From Helicobacter_D sp964464895 (GTDB lineage: Bacteria; Campylobacterota; Campylobacteria; Campylobacterales; Helicobacteraceae), in the NCBI GenBank assembly GCA_964464895.1, contig CAYXGY010000005.1, forward strand, positions 44,270-108,269: a stretch of DNA of 64,000 bases, in the 5' to 3' direction. Positions 40,710 to 49,795 of the stretch are shown here, one piece after another (position 1 is the stretch's first letter; every line of letters begins with the position of its first letter). Position numbers and translations under genes: made by a program. The notes beneath the pieces were generated by a model. That model saw nothing but the letters and a program-made list of their open reading frames with translations. It did no database searches and was not told the DNA's origin.

Positions 40710-40777
40710 TAGAGGATAGTAATATTTTCATAACAATATAAGGAACAAAAGAATAATTGAGAATATTTTGTAGAGAA

Positions 40778-43700
40778 ATGGAAACACTAATGAATTACAA
40801 AAAAGCGTTTTACAGCAAACTAGAAGATTGCTACTTAGGGGTGAAAATCAAAGACTTCCACAAAGGAAATATTGCCAAGAGTGGCTTTAGCAATCTACTG
40901 AAAATCAAAGAACAATATTTTGCCCATATCAAAGCCTATTTAGAATCACAAATTGAAAGTGAACCACTCTCGCACGATATTTACAATAAGCTTTTTACCT
41001 TCTTTGATAGTTATCTTAATGAAAGCGGCACGCCCTTTTTCACCGATACACCTATCTATAAAAATATTTATGCCAAAGTCTATACCAACTCCAAAGACAC
41101 GAGCCTATTCTATAAAACACAAAATCTCTACTATATCAAATCCGACATTCTCTATCAAAGCCTTATCCTAAGCGATGAACAAGAAAACTATGAAGTCGTT
41201 TTTGACACAAGCGAGCACCAACAAAATGCGGGTAATGCTAAAAATAAAGTGCTATTCAAGCTAGATTCTGTATCTTGTAATAAATCTGCAAACACAGATG
41301 AAGAAGCACCTAATCAAATCATCATTAAAGTATTAAACCAAAAAGATTTATTCCCAGAACTCAATAGTGTATTTAAACAGAACTCAAATGAGTTTAGCGA
41401 GGATTTTCTAAAAAGCTTGAAGCAAAAGAAACTAAAATTCAACGAAGAAAATCTCAAAAAAATCTTTAGAAGCTACAAAAAACAAAGTGAAATAGATTTT
41501 TTTATCCATAAAAACGCCAAAACCTTTCTACAAGAACAATTTGATTTATGGATGTTTCACTATCTCTATAAAGATAGTGCAATCCAAGAATGGAATCCAA
41601 ACATCATTGCACATTTGCAAAAGATTAAAAATATCGCCCATGAAATCATTAAACTCATTGCTGACTTTGAAAACGAACTAAAAGCAATATGGCTAAAACC
41701 AAAGTTTGCTAAAAAGACAGAATATGTTTTTAGTGTGGATATAATACTTCAGTATGCAAACCATGCAAATGTCTTGATAGAATCCATTGCAAACGACAAA
41801 GGCTTTGAAGCCCAAATCAAAGAATGGCAAGAATTGAAGCTGATTGATGAGGGATTTAAGAAAGAAGATTTCTTGATAGGCAATATCTATCGTGATACTT
41901 TCCCCTCCCCAACCACTCCAGCAAGGGGAGGGGCTGAAAACGAGCAAACCTCCGCATGGGCTAAAGATGATAATCTTTTTAATATAAATATCACTTCTTC
42001 ATGCTCCCCTTTCAATGCGAATGGAGATATTCCTTATTCCCCCTCCCTTGCAGAGGGGGCTAGGGGGTGGGTGCAAGCCCTCACAGAATGCGACAAATAC
42101 CGCTATCTTCCCATAGATACAAAGCATTTTACCAAAGAGACCAAATACAAGATTCTAAGCAGTTTTGAAAATTTAGAATCCTTACTCAATGGTGAATTAA
42201 TAAAATCCGACAACTTTCAAGCCCTCAATACTCTAATGCCAAAATATCAAGGCAAAGTGGATTTGATTTATATTGACCCGCCTTATAATACAGGCAACGA
42301 TGGCTTTATCTATGCGGATAATTTTAATCATGCTTCGTGGCTAAGCATGATGAATAATCGCTTAGAGCTTGCAAGAGCATTGCTCAATCTTAAGGGGAGT
42401 ATATTTATTAGCATTGATGATAAAGAGCATGCAAGACTAAAGCTTGCATGTGATGATGTATTTGGTGAGGAGAATTTTGTAAATAATATTATATGGAAAA
42501 GAAAAAGGGGCAGAGATAATTCAGCGAAGTATTTCAGCAAGACACATGAGTACTGTGTTGTGTATGGGAAAAATATACATAACTTATATTTTAATCTCTT
42601 AGAAATTGATGAGCAGACAAAAAGACAATACAAGAATCCCGATTCTGATTTAAGAGGCGATTACAGGTTGCTTGCTTGTTGGGCTAGGGGAACTCAAGGT
42701 GGAGTAAAGTATGACTTTACAACTAAAATGGGTAGATATTTTTCAGAAAGATTATGGTTATTTTCTAAAGAAAATCTTACAAGAATGGACGATGAGGAGA
42801 GGCTAGTTATTAAGGGTGATAACATTTATAGAAAGTTATTTTTGTCAGAGCACGATGGGCAAGTGTTAGAAACAATATGGGAAAATGTTTCAAATGCCGC
42901 TAATGCTGCCGATGAGCTTAAAGATTTGTTTGATTCTATTATATTTGACACTCCAAAACCAGAACCCTTTTTAAAACGAATCTTAGAGATTGCAAGTAAT
43001 AGAGCTACCTTTCCCCAACCCCTCCAGCAAGGAGAGGGGGCTTTCCCCTCTAAGATTCATTCCCCCTCCGCAAGGGAAGGGGGATTTAAAGAGAATTCCA
43101 TAGATGAAAGAAAAACAGAAAATCTTTCCATGCAACAAGAATCTAGCTCCAATAGGAAAAATTCCATAAATCAAAAGTCAGATGTTAGTCTTGTGCTTGA
43201 CTTCTTTGTAGGTAGTGGCACGACCTTAGCAGTAGCTCAAAAATTAGGACGTAAATGGTTGGGGGTAGAAATGGGCGAGCATTTTTATAATGTCATCATT
43301 CCTCGCCTTAAGAAAGTCATTGCAGGTTTCCAAAGTGGAATCTCTAAAGAATGCGATTATAAAGGTGGCGGGGCATTTAGATACTATGAGTTAGAATCCT
43401 ATGAAGAGGCTTTGAGCCATTGCGAATATGTGCTAAAAGATTCTAGCTATTACAAATCCTCCCTTTGTCATTCTGAACCTGCTTTAGCAGGTGAAGAATC
43501 TCAACGAGACAATAAAAGAGATATTTCGGCTTCGCCTAAATATGGTAATGAGCTCTACAAAGGCAAAGACTATATCAAAGCTGAAGCGATACTTGATTAT
43601 CGTAAATCCCGCAAACTGATTGATAGACTAAATAAAGGTGAGATTGTAAGTCTTGATATGCACACAGAGTATCGCCAAGACTTCGATATTTTCCAAACCA

Positions 43701-43852
43701 TAGCAAACCTTATGGGGTGGAAAATCAAGCGATTGTTTTTGGATTCTAATAATACAGAATCTTGCGAGTTTGATAATGGAGAGATTCTAAGCCTAGATTC
43801 GCTAGACCTAGCCAAATATCCAAAACTGAAAAATCTAATATGGTGGGAGTAG
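40778..43852 (+). CDS. mod: Type III-like DNA modification methyltransferase (Mod), expanded
   Basis: Site-specific adenine methyltransferase of the beta class: LIYIDPPYNTGNDGF at ~residue 500, SMMNNRLELARALLN and SIFISIDDKEHARL follow, and the AdoMet motif LDFFVGSGTTLAVAQKLGRKW stands at ~808, the order of type III Mod subunits. The start is uncertain: ATG 40778 and 40790 and a TTG at 40757 are possible. At 1,024 aa it is longer than usual Mods (~600-700), partly because of three in-frame insertions made of palindromic repeat DNA (separate entries). It begins a coupled operon with the GHKL protein, RhuM-like proteins and Res. Confidence 0.87.
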   Translation: METLMNYKKAFYSKLEDCYLGVKIKDFHKGNIAKSGFSNLLKIKEQYFAHIKAYLESQIESEPLSHDIYNKLFTFFDSYLNESGTPFFTDTPIYKNIYAKVYTNSKDTSLFYKTQNLYYIKSDILYQSLILSDEQENYEVVFDTSEHQQNAGNAKNKVLFKLDSVSCNKSANTDEEAPNQIIIKVLNQKDLFPELNSVFKQNSNEFSEDFLKSLKQKKLKFNEENLKKIFRSYKKQSEIDFFIHKNAKTFLQEQFDLWMFHYLYKDSAIQEWNPNIIAHLQKIKNIAHEIIKLIADFENELKAIWLKPKFAKKTEYVFSVDIILQYANHANVLIESIANDKGFEAQIKEWQELKLIDEGFKKEDFLIGNIYRDTFPSPTTPARGGAENEQTSAWAKDDNLFNINITSSCSPFNANGDIPYSPSLAEGARGWVQALTECDKYRYLPIDTKHFTKETKYKILSSFENLESLLNGELIKSDNFQALNTLMPKYQGKVDLIYIDPPYNTGNDGFIYADNFNHASWLSMMNNRLELARALLNLKGSIFISIDDKEHARLKLACDDVFGEENFVNNIIWKRKRGRDNSAKYFSKTHEYCVVYGKNIHNLYFNLLEIDEQTKRQYKNPDSDLRGDYRLLACWARGTQGGVKYDFTTKMGRYFSERLWLFSKENLTRMDDEERLVIKGDNIYRKLFLSEHDGQVLETIWENVSNAANAADELKDLFDSIIFDTPKPEPFLKRILEIASNRATFPQPLQQGEGAFPSKIHSPSAREGGFKENSIDERKTENLSMQQESSSNRKNSINQKSDVSLVLDFFVGSGTTLAVAQKLGRKWLGVEMGEHFYNVIIPRLKKVIAGFQSGISKECDYKGGGAFRYYELESYEEALSHCEYVLKDSSYYKSSLCHSEPALAGEESQRDNKRDISASPKYGNELYKGKDYIKAEAILDYRKSRKLIDRLNKGEIVSLDMHTEYRQDFDIFQTIANLMGWKIKRLFLDSNNTESCEFDNGEILSLDSLDLAKYPKLKNLIWWE
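41902..41933. repeat. Palindromic repeat inside mod, copy 1
   Basis: CCCCTCCCC and GGGGAGGGG form a perfect 9-bp stem with a 14-base loop containing CACTCCAGCAA. Encodes SPTTPARGG within Mod, just after NIYRDTF. GC-rich in an AT-rich gene; the reading frame passes through intact. Confidence 0.85.
42039..42059. repeat. Palindromic repeat inside mod, copy 2
   Basis: CCCCCTC and GAGGGGG (7-bp stem, 7-base loop), followed by CTAGGGGGTGGG. Encodes SPSLAEGARGW just before the conserved LTECDKYRYLPIDT. With copy 1 it brackets a ~55-residue insertion (about 41900-42080). Confidence 0.8.
43012..43084. repeat. Palindromic repeat pair inside mod, copy 3
   Basis: Two adjacent hairpins: CCCCTCC.GCAA.GGAGAGGGG (43019-43039, 2-base bulge) and TCCCCCTCC.GCAA.GGAAGGGGGA (43061-43084). 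Shares the core CTCCAGCAAGG with copy 1 and ATTCCCCCTCC with copy 2. It encodes QPLQQGEGAFPSKIHSPSAREG in part, inserted just before the VLDFFVGSGTT motif. Confidence 0.8.
43470..43499. repeat. Palindromic repeat inside mod, copy 4 (different family)
   Basis: ATTCTGAACCTGC...GCAGGTGAAGAAT: ACCTGC/GCAGGT inner stem with loop TTTA and ATTCT/AGAAT outer arms. Encodes HSEPALAGEES in Mod after KDSSYYKSS. This resembles the CATTCTGA...GAAGAATCT repeats that I recall in other Helicobacter genomes. Confidence 0.75.
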
Positions 43853-43855
43853 GGA

Positions 43856-45619
43856 ATGAGTATGAACGTAAATATAGAAGCAGTTGTAGAAGAATTAAAG
43901 AATATTAAAGTTGAAAATGTGATATTTGAATCTATAATGAATGCAATACAAGCAAGTGCTACCAATATTGAACTTAAAATCACAGCCTCTAGCTTAACTG
44001 AAAAAGACAAAACCCCCTATATAGACACGATAGAAGTAATTGACAATGGTGATGGATTTAATGAGGGAAATTTGAAGTCTTTTAGAGAATATCGTAGTAA
44101 TTATAAAAAATCATTTGGCTGTAAGGGTGTGGGAAGATTTGTGTATCTTAAGCTTTTTAAGAATGTCAAGGTTGTCAGCAAGAACAAAGAATTTGACTTT
44201 ACTTGTAATGGAATAACAGAACCTAAAAAAATAGATTCTGATGATAAAACGAGAGTAATTTTATCAAGTCCAAAAGATAAGATTTCAGTCAATTTTTCTA
44301 AAATTAAGAAACAGATTATAGAACATTTTTTAGCTTATTTTAAAATGGAATGTAGAAATATTCAAATAGAAATTTATAGAAATGATGAATGTGTAGGCAG
44401 TGTCAAAAGTAATGAGATTCCACATTTTGAAAAGAGGGAATTTACAATTAAAAAATATTCTTTTGCTATATCATATTTATTTGGGGAAAATGATTTCAAA
44501 AATGAAGGATTTTATGTTGCGAATCATAGAGTTGTAATAAAAAATTCAGATTTAGACCAAGATAGTAAATATAACTTACCTAAAGAAAAAGATTTAAGAA
44601 TATTTTATATTCTAGAATCTGATTATTTTGATAAAAATGTTAATGACGAAAGAAATGAATTACAGATTTATCCCAAACGAAAAAATTCATTTGAGTTTCA
44701 AGATTTGAATTGGAATGAAATATATGATGAATTAGAAAATCAGCTTAAAGAAATTTATAAAAAGCATAATTTTGATGTAGAAAATAAAATTAAAGAAAAT
44801 AGAAAAAAATCAATTAAGGAGTTGCCTTACCTTGGAGTGTATTTTGAAAATAGAAATGAATTAAATATAAATAATATGCTGGAAAATGCCAAGAAAGAAT
44901 TTAATGAGGATAAGGAGTTTTTGAGAGATAATAGTAATAAGGCGAAAGGAAACTATGAAACAAAACTAACCAAAGTAACTCAAGCAGAATTAGCTGAATA
45001 TGTATTTGATAGAAATAAATTAATTCAGCAACTCAAAGACTCCATTAATAAAGAGAGTATAGAGGCTGAAATTCATAATTTGTTTATGCCCCAAAAAACA
45101 TCTGATAATAAGCAAGATTATAGGAGCAATAATGTTTGGTTATTTGATGATAGGTTTATGTGCTATGATAAAATTTTTAGTGATATGCAGATTAAGGATA
45201 TTTTTCCAGAGTTATCTGCGGAGCTAGATAGACCAGATATTTTAAGCATTATTTCAAATACTTATGAGAAAGAAAGAATTACCGATGTATTGTTAGTAGA
45301 ATTTAAAAGACCAAAAGAGGATATTACTCCAGCAGGAGCAGAAGAACAGTTGTTAAGGTATGGTAGATATATTAATCTGATTCAAAATAATATTAGAATT
45401 TGGGCTTATGCTTTTTTGAAATTTGATGATGAAGTATTAGAGGCATTAAAAGATAAATCATACAACAAGATATATACCTCAAGCAATTATCCTATTTGTT
45501 ACAAGTATCACGAAGCTAGAAATATGATTATTAATTTTATGGATTATAATTCTTTGATTTGCGACGCAGAGAATAGAAATCAGTTATTTTTGGATATTTT
45601 ACGAGGAAAATATTTATGA
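43856..45619 (+). CDS. GHKL ATPase with C-terminal nuclease-like domain (R-M associated)
   Basis: 587 aa. The N-terminus is an HSP90/MutL/histidine-kinase-type ATPase fold: N-box NVIFESIMNAIQAS (residues ~21-34), G1 DNGDGF (63-68) and G2 GCKGVGRF (88-95). The middle is helical and charged. The C-terminal part holds ITDVLLVEFKRP (~475-486), a D-x-x-x-x-E-x-K core as in PD-(D/E)XK nucleases, then EEQLLRYGRYI. GHKL ATPases of the MORC/MutL-like group are known beside R-M systems, but this position between mod and res is new to me. The start is 4 bp after mod; the stop overlaps the next gene as ATGA. Very AT-rich, unlike mod. Confidence 0.78.
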   Translation: MSMNVNIEAVVEELKNIKVENVIFESIMNAIQASATNIELKITASSLTEKDKTPYIDTIEVIDNGDGFNEGNLKSFREYRSNYKKSFGCKGVGRFVYLKLFKNVKVVSKNKEFDFTCNGITEPKKIDSDDKTRVILSSPKDKISVNFSKIKKQIIEHFLAYFKMECRNIQIEIYRNDECVGSVKSNEIPHFEKREFTIKKYSFAISYLFGENDFKNEGFYVANHRVVIKNSDLDQDSKYNLPKEKDLRIFYILESDYFDKNVNDERNELQIYPKRKNSFEFQDLNWNEIYDELENQLKEIYKKHNFDVENKIKENRKKSIKELPYLGVYFENRNELNINNMLENAKKEFNEDKEFLRDNSNKAKGNYETKLTKVTQAELAEYVFDRNKLIQQLKDSINKESIEAEIHNLFMPQKTSDNKQDYRSNNVWLFDDRFMCYDKIFSDMQIKDIFPELSAELDRPDILSIISNTYEKERITDVLLVEFKRPKEDITPAGAEEQLLRYGRYINLIQNNIRIWAYAFLKFDDEVLEALKDKSYNKIYTSSNYPICYKYHEARNMIINFMDYNSLICDAENRNQLFLDILRGKYL

Positions 45620-45867
45620 TAGCTTATATGCCTAATCTCCTCCTCTACACCACACAAGACAAAAAGGTAAAAGTCGAGTTTTATGAGCTTGGTGAGAGCG
45701 TATATCTCAATCAATATTCTATTGCTAAACTTTTTGATACCTCACGAGAAAACATCACAATGCACATTAGGAATATCCTCAAAGAGAGAAAATTGCAAGC
45801 AGATTTTAGTTTTTGGGAAATCCGAGCAACCGCCACCGATAGCAAATCATACAAAGGCACACAATGA
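45616..45867 (+). CDS. Truncated RhuM-like DNA-binding protein
   Basis: 83 aa. YELGESVYLNQYSIAKLFDTSRENITMHIRNIL parallels the N-terminal helix-turn-helix of the full RhuM-like protein that follows (NETLWLTQKQIAELFGVDKSTISKHIKNIF, each quoted in part), and the C-terminus EIRATATDSKSYKGTQ stops just where other family members continue with the HYNLD segment. It thus keeps the DNA-binding part only. Overlaps both neighbours by 4 bp (ATGA), so it is translated within the operon; remnant or functional mini-regulator cannot be told. Confidence 0.65.
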   Translation: MIAYMPNLLLYTTQDKKVKVEFYELGESVYLNQYSIAKLFDTSRENITMHIRNILKERKLQADFSFWEIRATATDSKSYKGTQ

Positions 45868-46862
45868 AACAAAATAAGCAAACAAATCCAGTTATCATTT
45901 ATCAGGATTTTACAAATGCTCCAGTGATTAGTGTAAAGCTAGAAAATGAAACGCTTTGGCTTACACAAAAGCAAATTGCAGAGCTTTTTGGAGTGGATAA
46001 ATCTACAATTTCTAAGCACATCAAAAATATTTTTGAAGAGGGTGAATTGATGCCAAACTCAACTATTGCAATTTTTGCAATAGTTCAAACTGAAGGAAAC
46101 AGAGAGGTTTCAAGAGAGTTAGAGCATTACAATCTCGATATGATTATCTCTGTGGGCTATCGTGTCAATTCTAAAAGAGCGACACAATTTCGCCAATGGG
46201 CAAGTAGAATCTTAAAAGAATATTTGATTAAAGGTTTTGTGCTTGACGATGAGAGGCTAAAAGGTGAGAGAGAGGGATATTTTGATGAGTTATTAGAGCG
46301 ACTTAGAGATATTCGCTCAAGTGAAGCAAGGATTTATGCTCAAGTTTTAAAGATCTATGCAACTGCAATTGATTATAATAAAAATTCTGCCATTACTCAA
46401 GAATTATTTAAAACCATACAAAATAAATTGCATTATTCAGCACATGGGCATACGGCGAGCGAGCTGATTTATCAAAGGGCTGATTCTAATAAGCCTAATA
46501 TGGGGCTTACAAATTTTAAGGGCACTATACCAACAAAAAAAGAGAGCGAGATTGCAAAAAACTATCTAACGCACGATGAATTAGAGTCCCTAAATCGTAT
46601 TGTTACAGCCTATTTTGAATTTGCAGAGCTTAGTGCCCTAAATCGCGAAACAAAAACCATGCAAGAGCATTTGGATAAACTCAATAGTTTTTTAAAGTTT
46701 AGTGGAAGAGATGTTTTACAAAATGCAGGTAGTATCTCGCATGAAAAAGCTATGCAAAAGGTACATCAAGAATATAATCTCTACAAACAAAAAACTAAAG
46801 AAGAAATAGAGATTGCCTATGAGGATTTTTGCACAACGACTAAAAACTTGCAAGGAAAATAA
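45864..46862 (+). CDS. RhuM-family protein
   Basis: 332 aa, full-length member of the virulence RhuM family (named from a Salmonella pathogenicity-island gene). N-terminal helix-turn-helix TLWLTQKQIAELFGVDKST, then the family core HYNLDMIISVGYRVNSKRA and FRQWASRILKEYLIKGFVLD, and a helical C-terminal domain (YFEFAELSALNRETKTM). Such genes are common inside type I and III R-M operons; biochemical function is not established. It overlaps the truncated paralogue by 4 bp and is followed by res after 1 bp. Confidence 0.82.
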   Translation: MKQNKQTNPVIIYQDFTNAPVISVKLENETLWLTQKQIAELFGVDKSTISKHIKNIFEEGELMPNSTIAIFAIVQTEGNREVSRELEHYNLDMIISVGYRVNSKRATQFRQWASRILKEYLIKGFVLDDERLKGEREGYFDELLERLRDIRSSEARIYAQVLKIYATAIDYNKNSAITQELFKTIQNKLHYSAHGHTASELIYQRADSNKPNMGLTNFKGTIPTKKESEIAKNYLTHDELESLNRIVTAYFEFAELSALNRETKTMQEHLDKLNSFLKFSGRDVLQNAGSISHEKAMQKVHQEYNLYKQKTKEEIEIAYEDFCTTTKNLQGK

Positions 46863-46863
46863 A

Positions 46864-49724
46864 ATGGCTAAAACAAAATCCACCGCACAATCACTACAAA
46901 AAGAATTGATTCTAAGAGAAATTATTGCCCCAAAGATTCAAGATAATCAATCTTTGTTAAGTGGCTTTGATTTGCAGAGTTTTTTGCATACCATTTCTTT
47001 GCAAGATTATCAAATTTCTGCGCTTAAGAGTGCCATAGCTGCTTTAAATTTTTACACGCAAAAAGCTAATGAATTATATCAACGCTATGGTGATTATGGA
47101 GTTAAGGATATTGCAAAAGAGCAAATCAATACCGCAAGCTTTTGGATGGCAACAGGGAGTGGAAAAAGTATTGTGATGATAAAGCTTATTGCGCTTTTGC
47201 ATAGCCTAATGATAAAGGGTGAATTGCCTAAAATCCGATTATGCTGCTTGTGCCTAATGAGAAAATCTTAGAGCAATTTAGGGCTCATATTGTAGAATAT
47301 AACTCATACCAAGATAAAAACATCACTCTTAAAGACTTAAAGGATTATGAACATGCAGCGGCTTATGATTCGCTCCTTGATGAGAATATTGTATTTATTG
47401 GGCGTAGTGATTTGCTGGATATTAGCGAAAATGTCGGCAAAGATTCTAAGGCAAAGCGATTGAATTACAAAAATTTCTTGAATAAAGAAGGCTGGATTGT
47501 GCTTCTTGATGAAGCACATAAGGGTGATAGCAAAGATTCTGTACGTAAAGCTTACATTAGAGAGCTTGCAAAGGGGTTAGATTCTGAAGTATCTAGTTAT
47601 CCTAAGGGCTTTATCTTTAATTTCTCCGCAACCTTTAGTGATAGTTTTGATTTGCAAACTTGCGCATTTAATTACAATTTAGAGAAATTTAATCATGAGG
47701 GTTATGGCAAAAATATTGCGGTGTTAGAATCAGATTTGAAATCCTTTAAAGAGTTGCAATGCAATGAGGAACAAATCATTAGAATCTTGGAAAGCTTTAT
47801 CTTGTTTTGCGCGATTAAAAAGCACAGAGAAAATATAATGAAAAATTTTGATACGTTTCAAAAGGATAAACCTCTTATCTACCACAAGCCGCTAATTATT
47901 GCGGTTGCCGATAAGGTTAATACGACAGATGCAGGAATCAAACTCTATTTTGAGGCTATTTTGCAGATTCTAAAGGAAAATAGAGAGATTACGGATATTG
48001 CACGAAATCTTTATGAAACACTCCAAAATCAGTCTTTGTATTTTGATAAAAATATAGATTTAGGTGAGGATTTTTTGAATCTGATTTTGGCAATGGATTC
48101 TAAAACTCTAAGACAAGAAATATTTTATGCTAATGAGACTTCTATGATTGAGGCATGCAAGATAAAGGGTAATACGAAAGAACTTGTTTTTAAATCCAAA
48201 AATGCTAAAGAGCCCTTTTTGCTTTTAAATATCGGAAGCATTAGGGAATGGGAGAAGCAATATCTAAATAATCTTGGTATTGAAAGTGGTGAAGACATTG
48301 CAAGCGGATATTTTCAGGGTATTAATGAGGACAATTCACCCATACAAATCATGATGGGAAGCAAAGTCTTTAGTGAGGGGTGGGATAGCAATCGCGTGAA
48401 TCTGATTTGCTTTATTAACATTGGCAGTAAAAATGCCAAAAAATATGTGTTGCAAACCATTGGTAGAGGCGTGCGGATAGAGCCCTTTAGGGGAGTGAGA
48501 AAAAGACTTGCGAAATGCGATATGTTGGATTATCATCAAAAAGAGAGTCTATGCAAGGGGAGTTTGGGTATCGAAACACTCTTTATTATGGCAAGCCAAA
48601 AAGAAGCAATCAAGGGTATTTTAGAGGGGATTGAAGAATTTATTCAAAATCACCCCTTAAGTGGCTTTAAAAGGAGCAAAACCTTTCAACCTCTACTTGT
48701 CCCAAAATATAAAGATTCTGGAGAAATGCAGAGAGTCTATCATATCTCACAAAGCGATTTTGATTCTCTCAAAGATTATATAGAATCGTTTGATGAAGAT
48801 GTTTTATTATTGCAAACAAATCTTAAGGCGAAGGACTTGGGCTATTCTACCCTTAGGAAAATACAGGCAAAAATGAATGATAAAACACAAGAAGATTCTA
48901 TTAAAATTATCGGAGATACGAAGCAGATTGATACAAAAAATGCCTTAAGAATTTTGGATACTTTCTTTCATTCTAAACAACAAAAATTTGATAGATTTGA
49001 GATTCTGCAAGATGAAATCTGCCATTATCAGAAGTTTAGCTCTACGCTTGATACTATCATTGTAGAAGAAATTAACAAAAAGATTAAGGAGCTTGTATCG
49101 GCAAAAAATATAGAAACAAGAGAGGATTTAGAATCTAGAGGAGTGCCAAAAGAATATATAGAGACAATCTTGCAATCACAAACTAACAAGAAAAATACTG
49201 AAGTCTATGGATATGTTTTAGATTCTAGCCTACAAGAACATTATTATAATCCTCTTGTGATTGATGAGAAAAAGGACAATAGGATTGTTTATGCAATTAG
49301 AGAGCCAAGCGAGATAGAGTTTTTGCGAGATTTGCAGAAATATGTGCAAGAGAACAATAATGCCCTAAGGGGGCATCAATGGTGCTTTAGCAGAATCGTT
49401 GAAAATGTGGATTCTATTTATATTCCCTACTTTGATGAGGAGACGCAAGAGTATCGAAAGTTTTATCCTGATTTCATCTTTTGGCTTAAATCGAGGCAAA
49501 CCAATGTGTATAAAATCTATTTTATCGACCCAAAAGGTTTGAGGCAGGAGGCAAATGCGCGCTATAAACTGCGAGGTTTTAAAAATATTTTTCAGGGAAA
49601 TTTATTATATTTTGATAATTTTTCTATTGAAATATTTTTATTTTATTACAATAAACAAAATTGCCAAATTCCCTATATGAAAGACTACGTTAAATCTGCT
49701 ATTACAGATATATTTTGTATTTAA
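46864..49724 (+). pseudogene. res: Type III restriction subunit (Res), frameshifted
   Basis: Helicase-nuclease subunit of the type III-like system. The first frame (46864-47271, MAKTKSTAQSLQKEL...) carries Walker A WMATGSGKSIVMIK, then runs off after GELPKI. The second (from ~47234, ATG 47241) continues NPIMLLVPNEKILEQF, the DEAH box VLLDEAHKGDS, helicase motifs SKVFSEGWDSNRVN and QTIGRGVRIEPF, and a C-terminal PD-(D/E)XK core (YPDFIFW...YFIDPKG). Adding one A to the AAAA at 47230-47233 would join them into a 953-aa protein. The natural reading is a one-base deletion, or a sequencing error. As given, ATPase and nuclease are split and restriction should be off. Confidence 0.82.
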
Positions 49725-49762
49725 CTATAATTAAATATTTCTGAATACACACCTTTTTCTGC

Positions 49763-49768
49763 TATACT
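49763..49768 (+). promoter_or_regulatory. -10 element of cysS
   Basis: TATACT preceded by GC (TGCTATACT, extended -10), 27 bases before the ATG at 49796, in the short gap after res. Confidence 0.45.
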
Positions 49769-49795
49769 TTCCCTTTAAATTGATAGGGGAAAGTG

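Noticed and set aside
41902..43499. CRISPR array
   Set aside because: Repeats are palindromic, of different lengths, irregularly spaced and inside a coding frame, with no cas genes.
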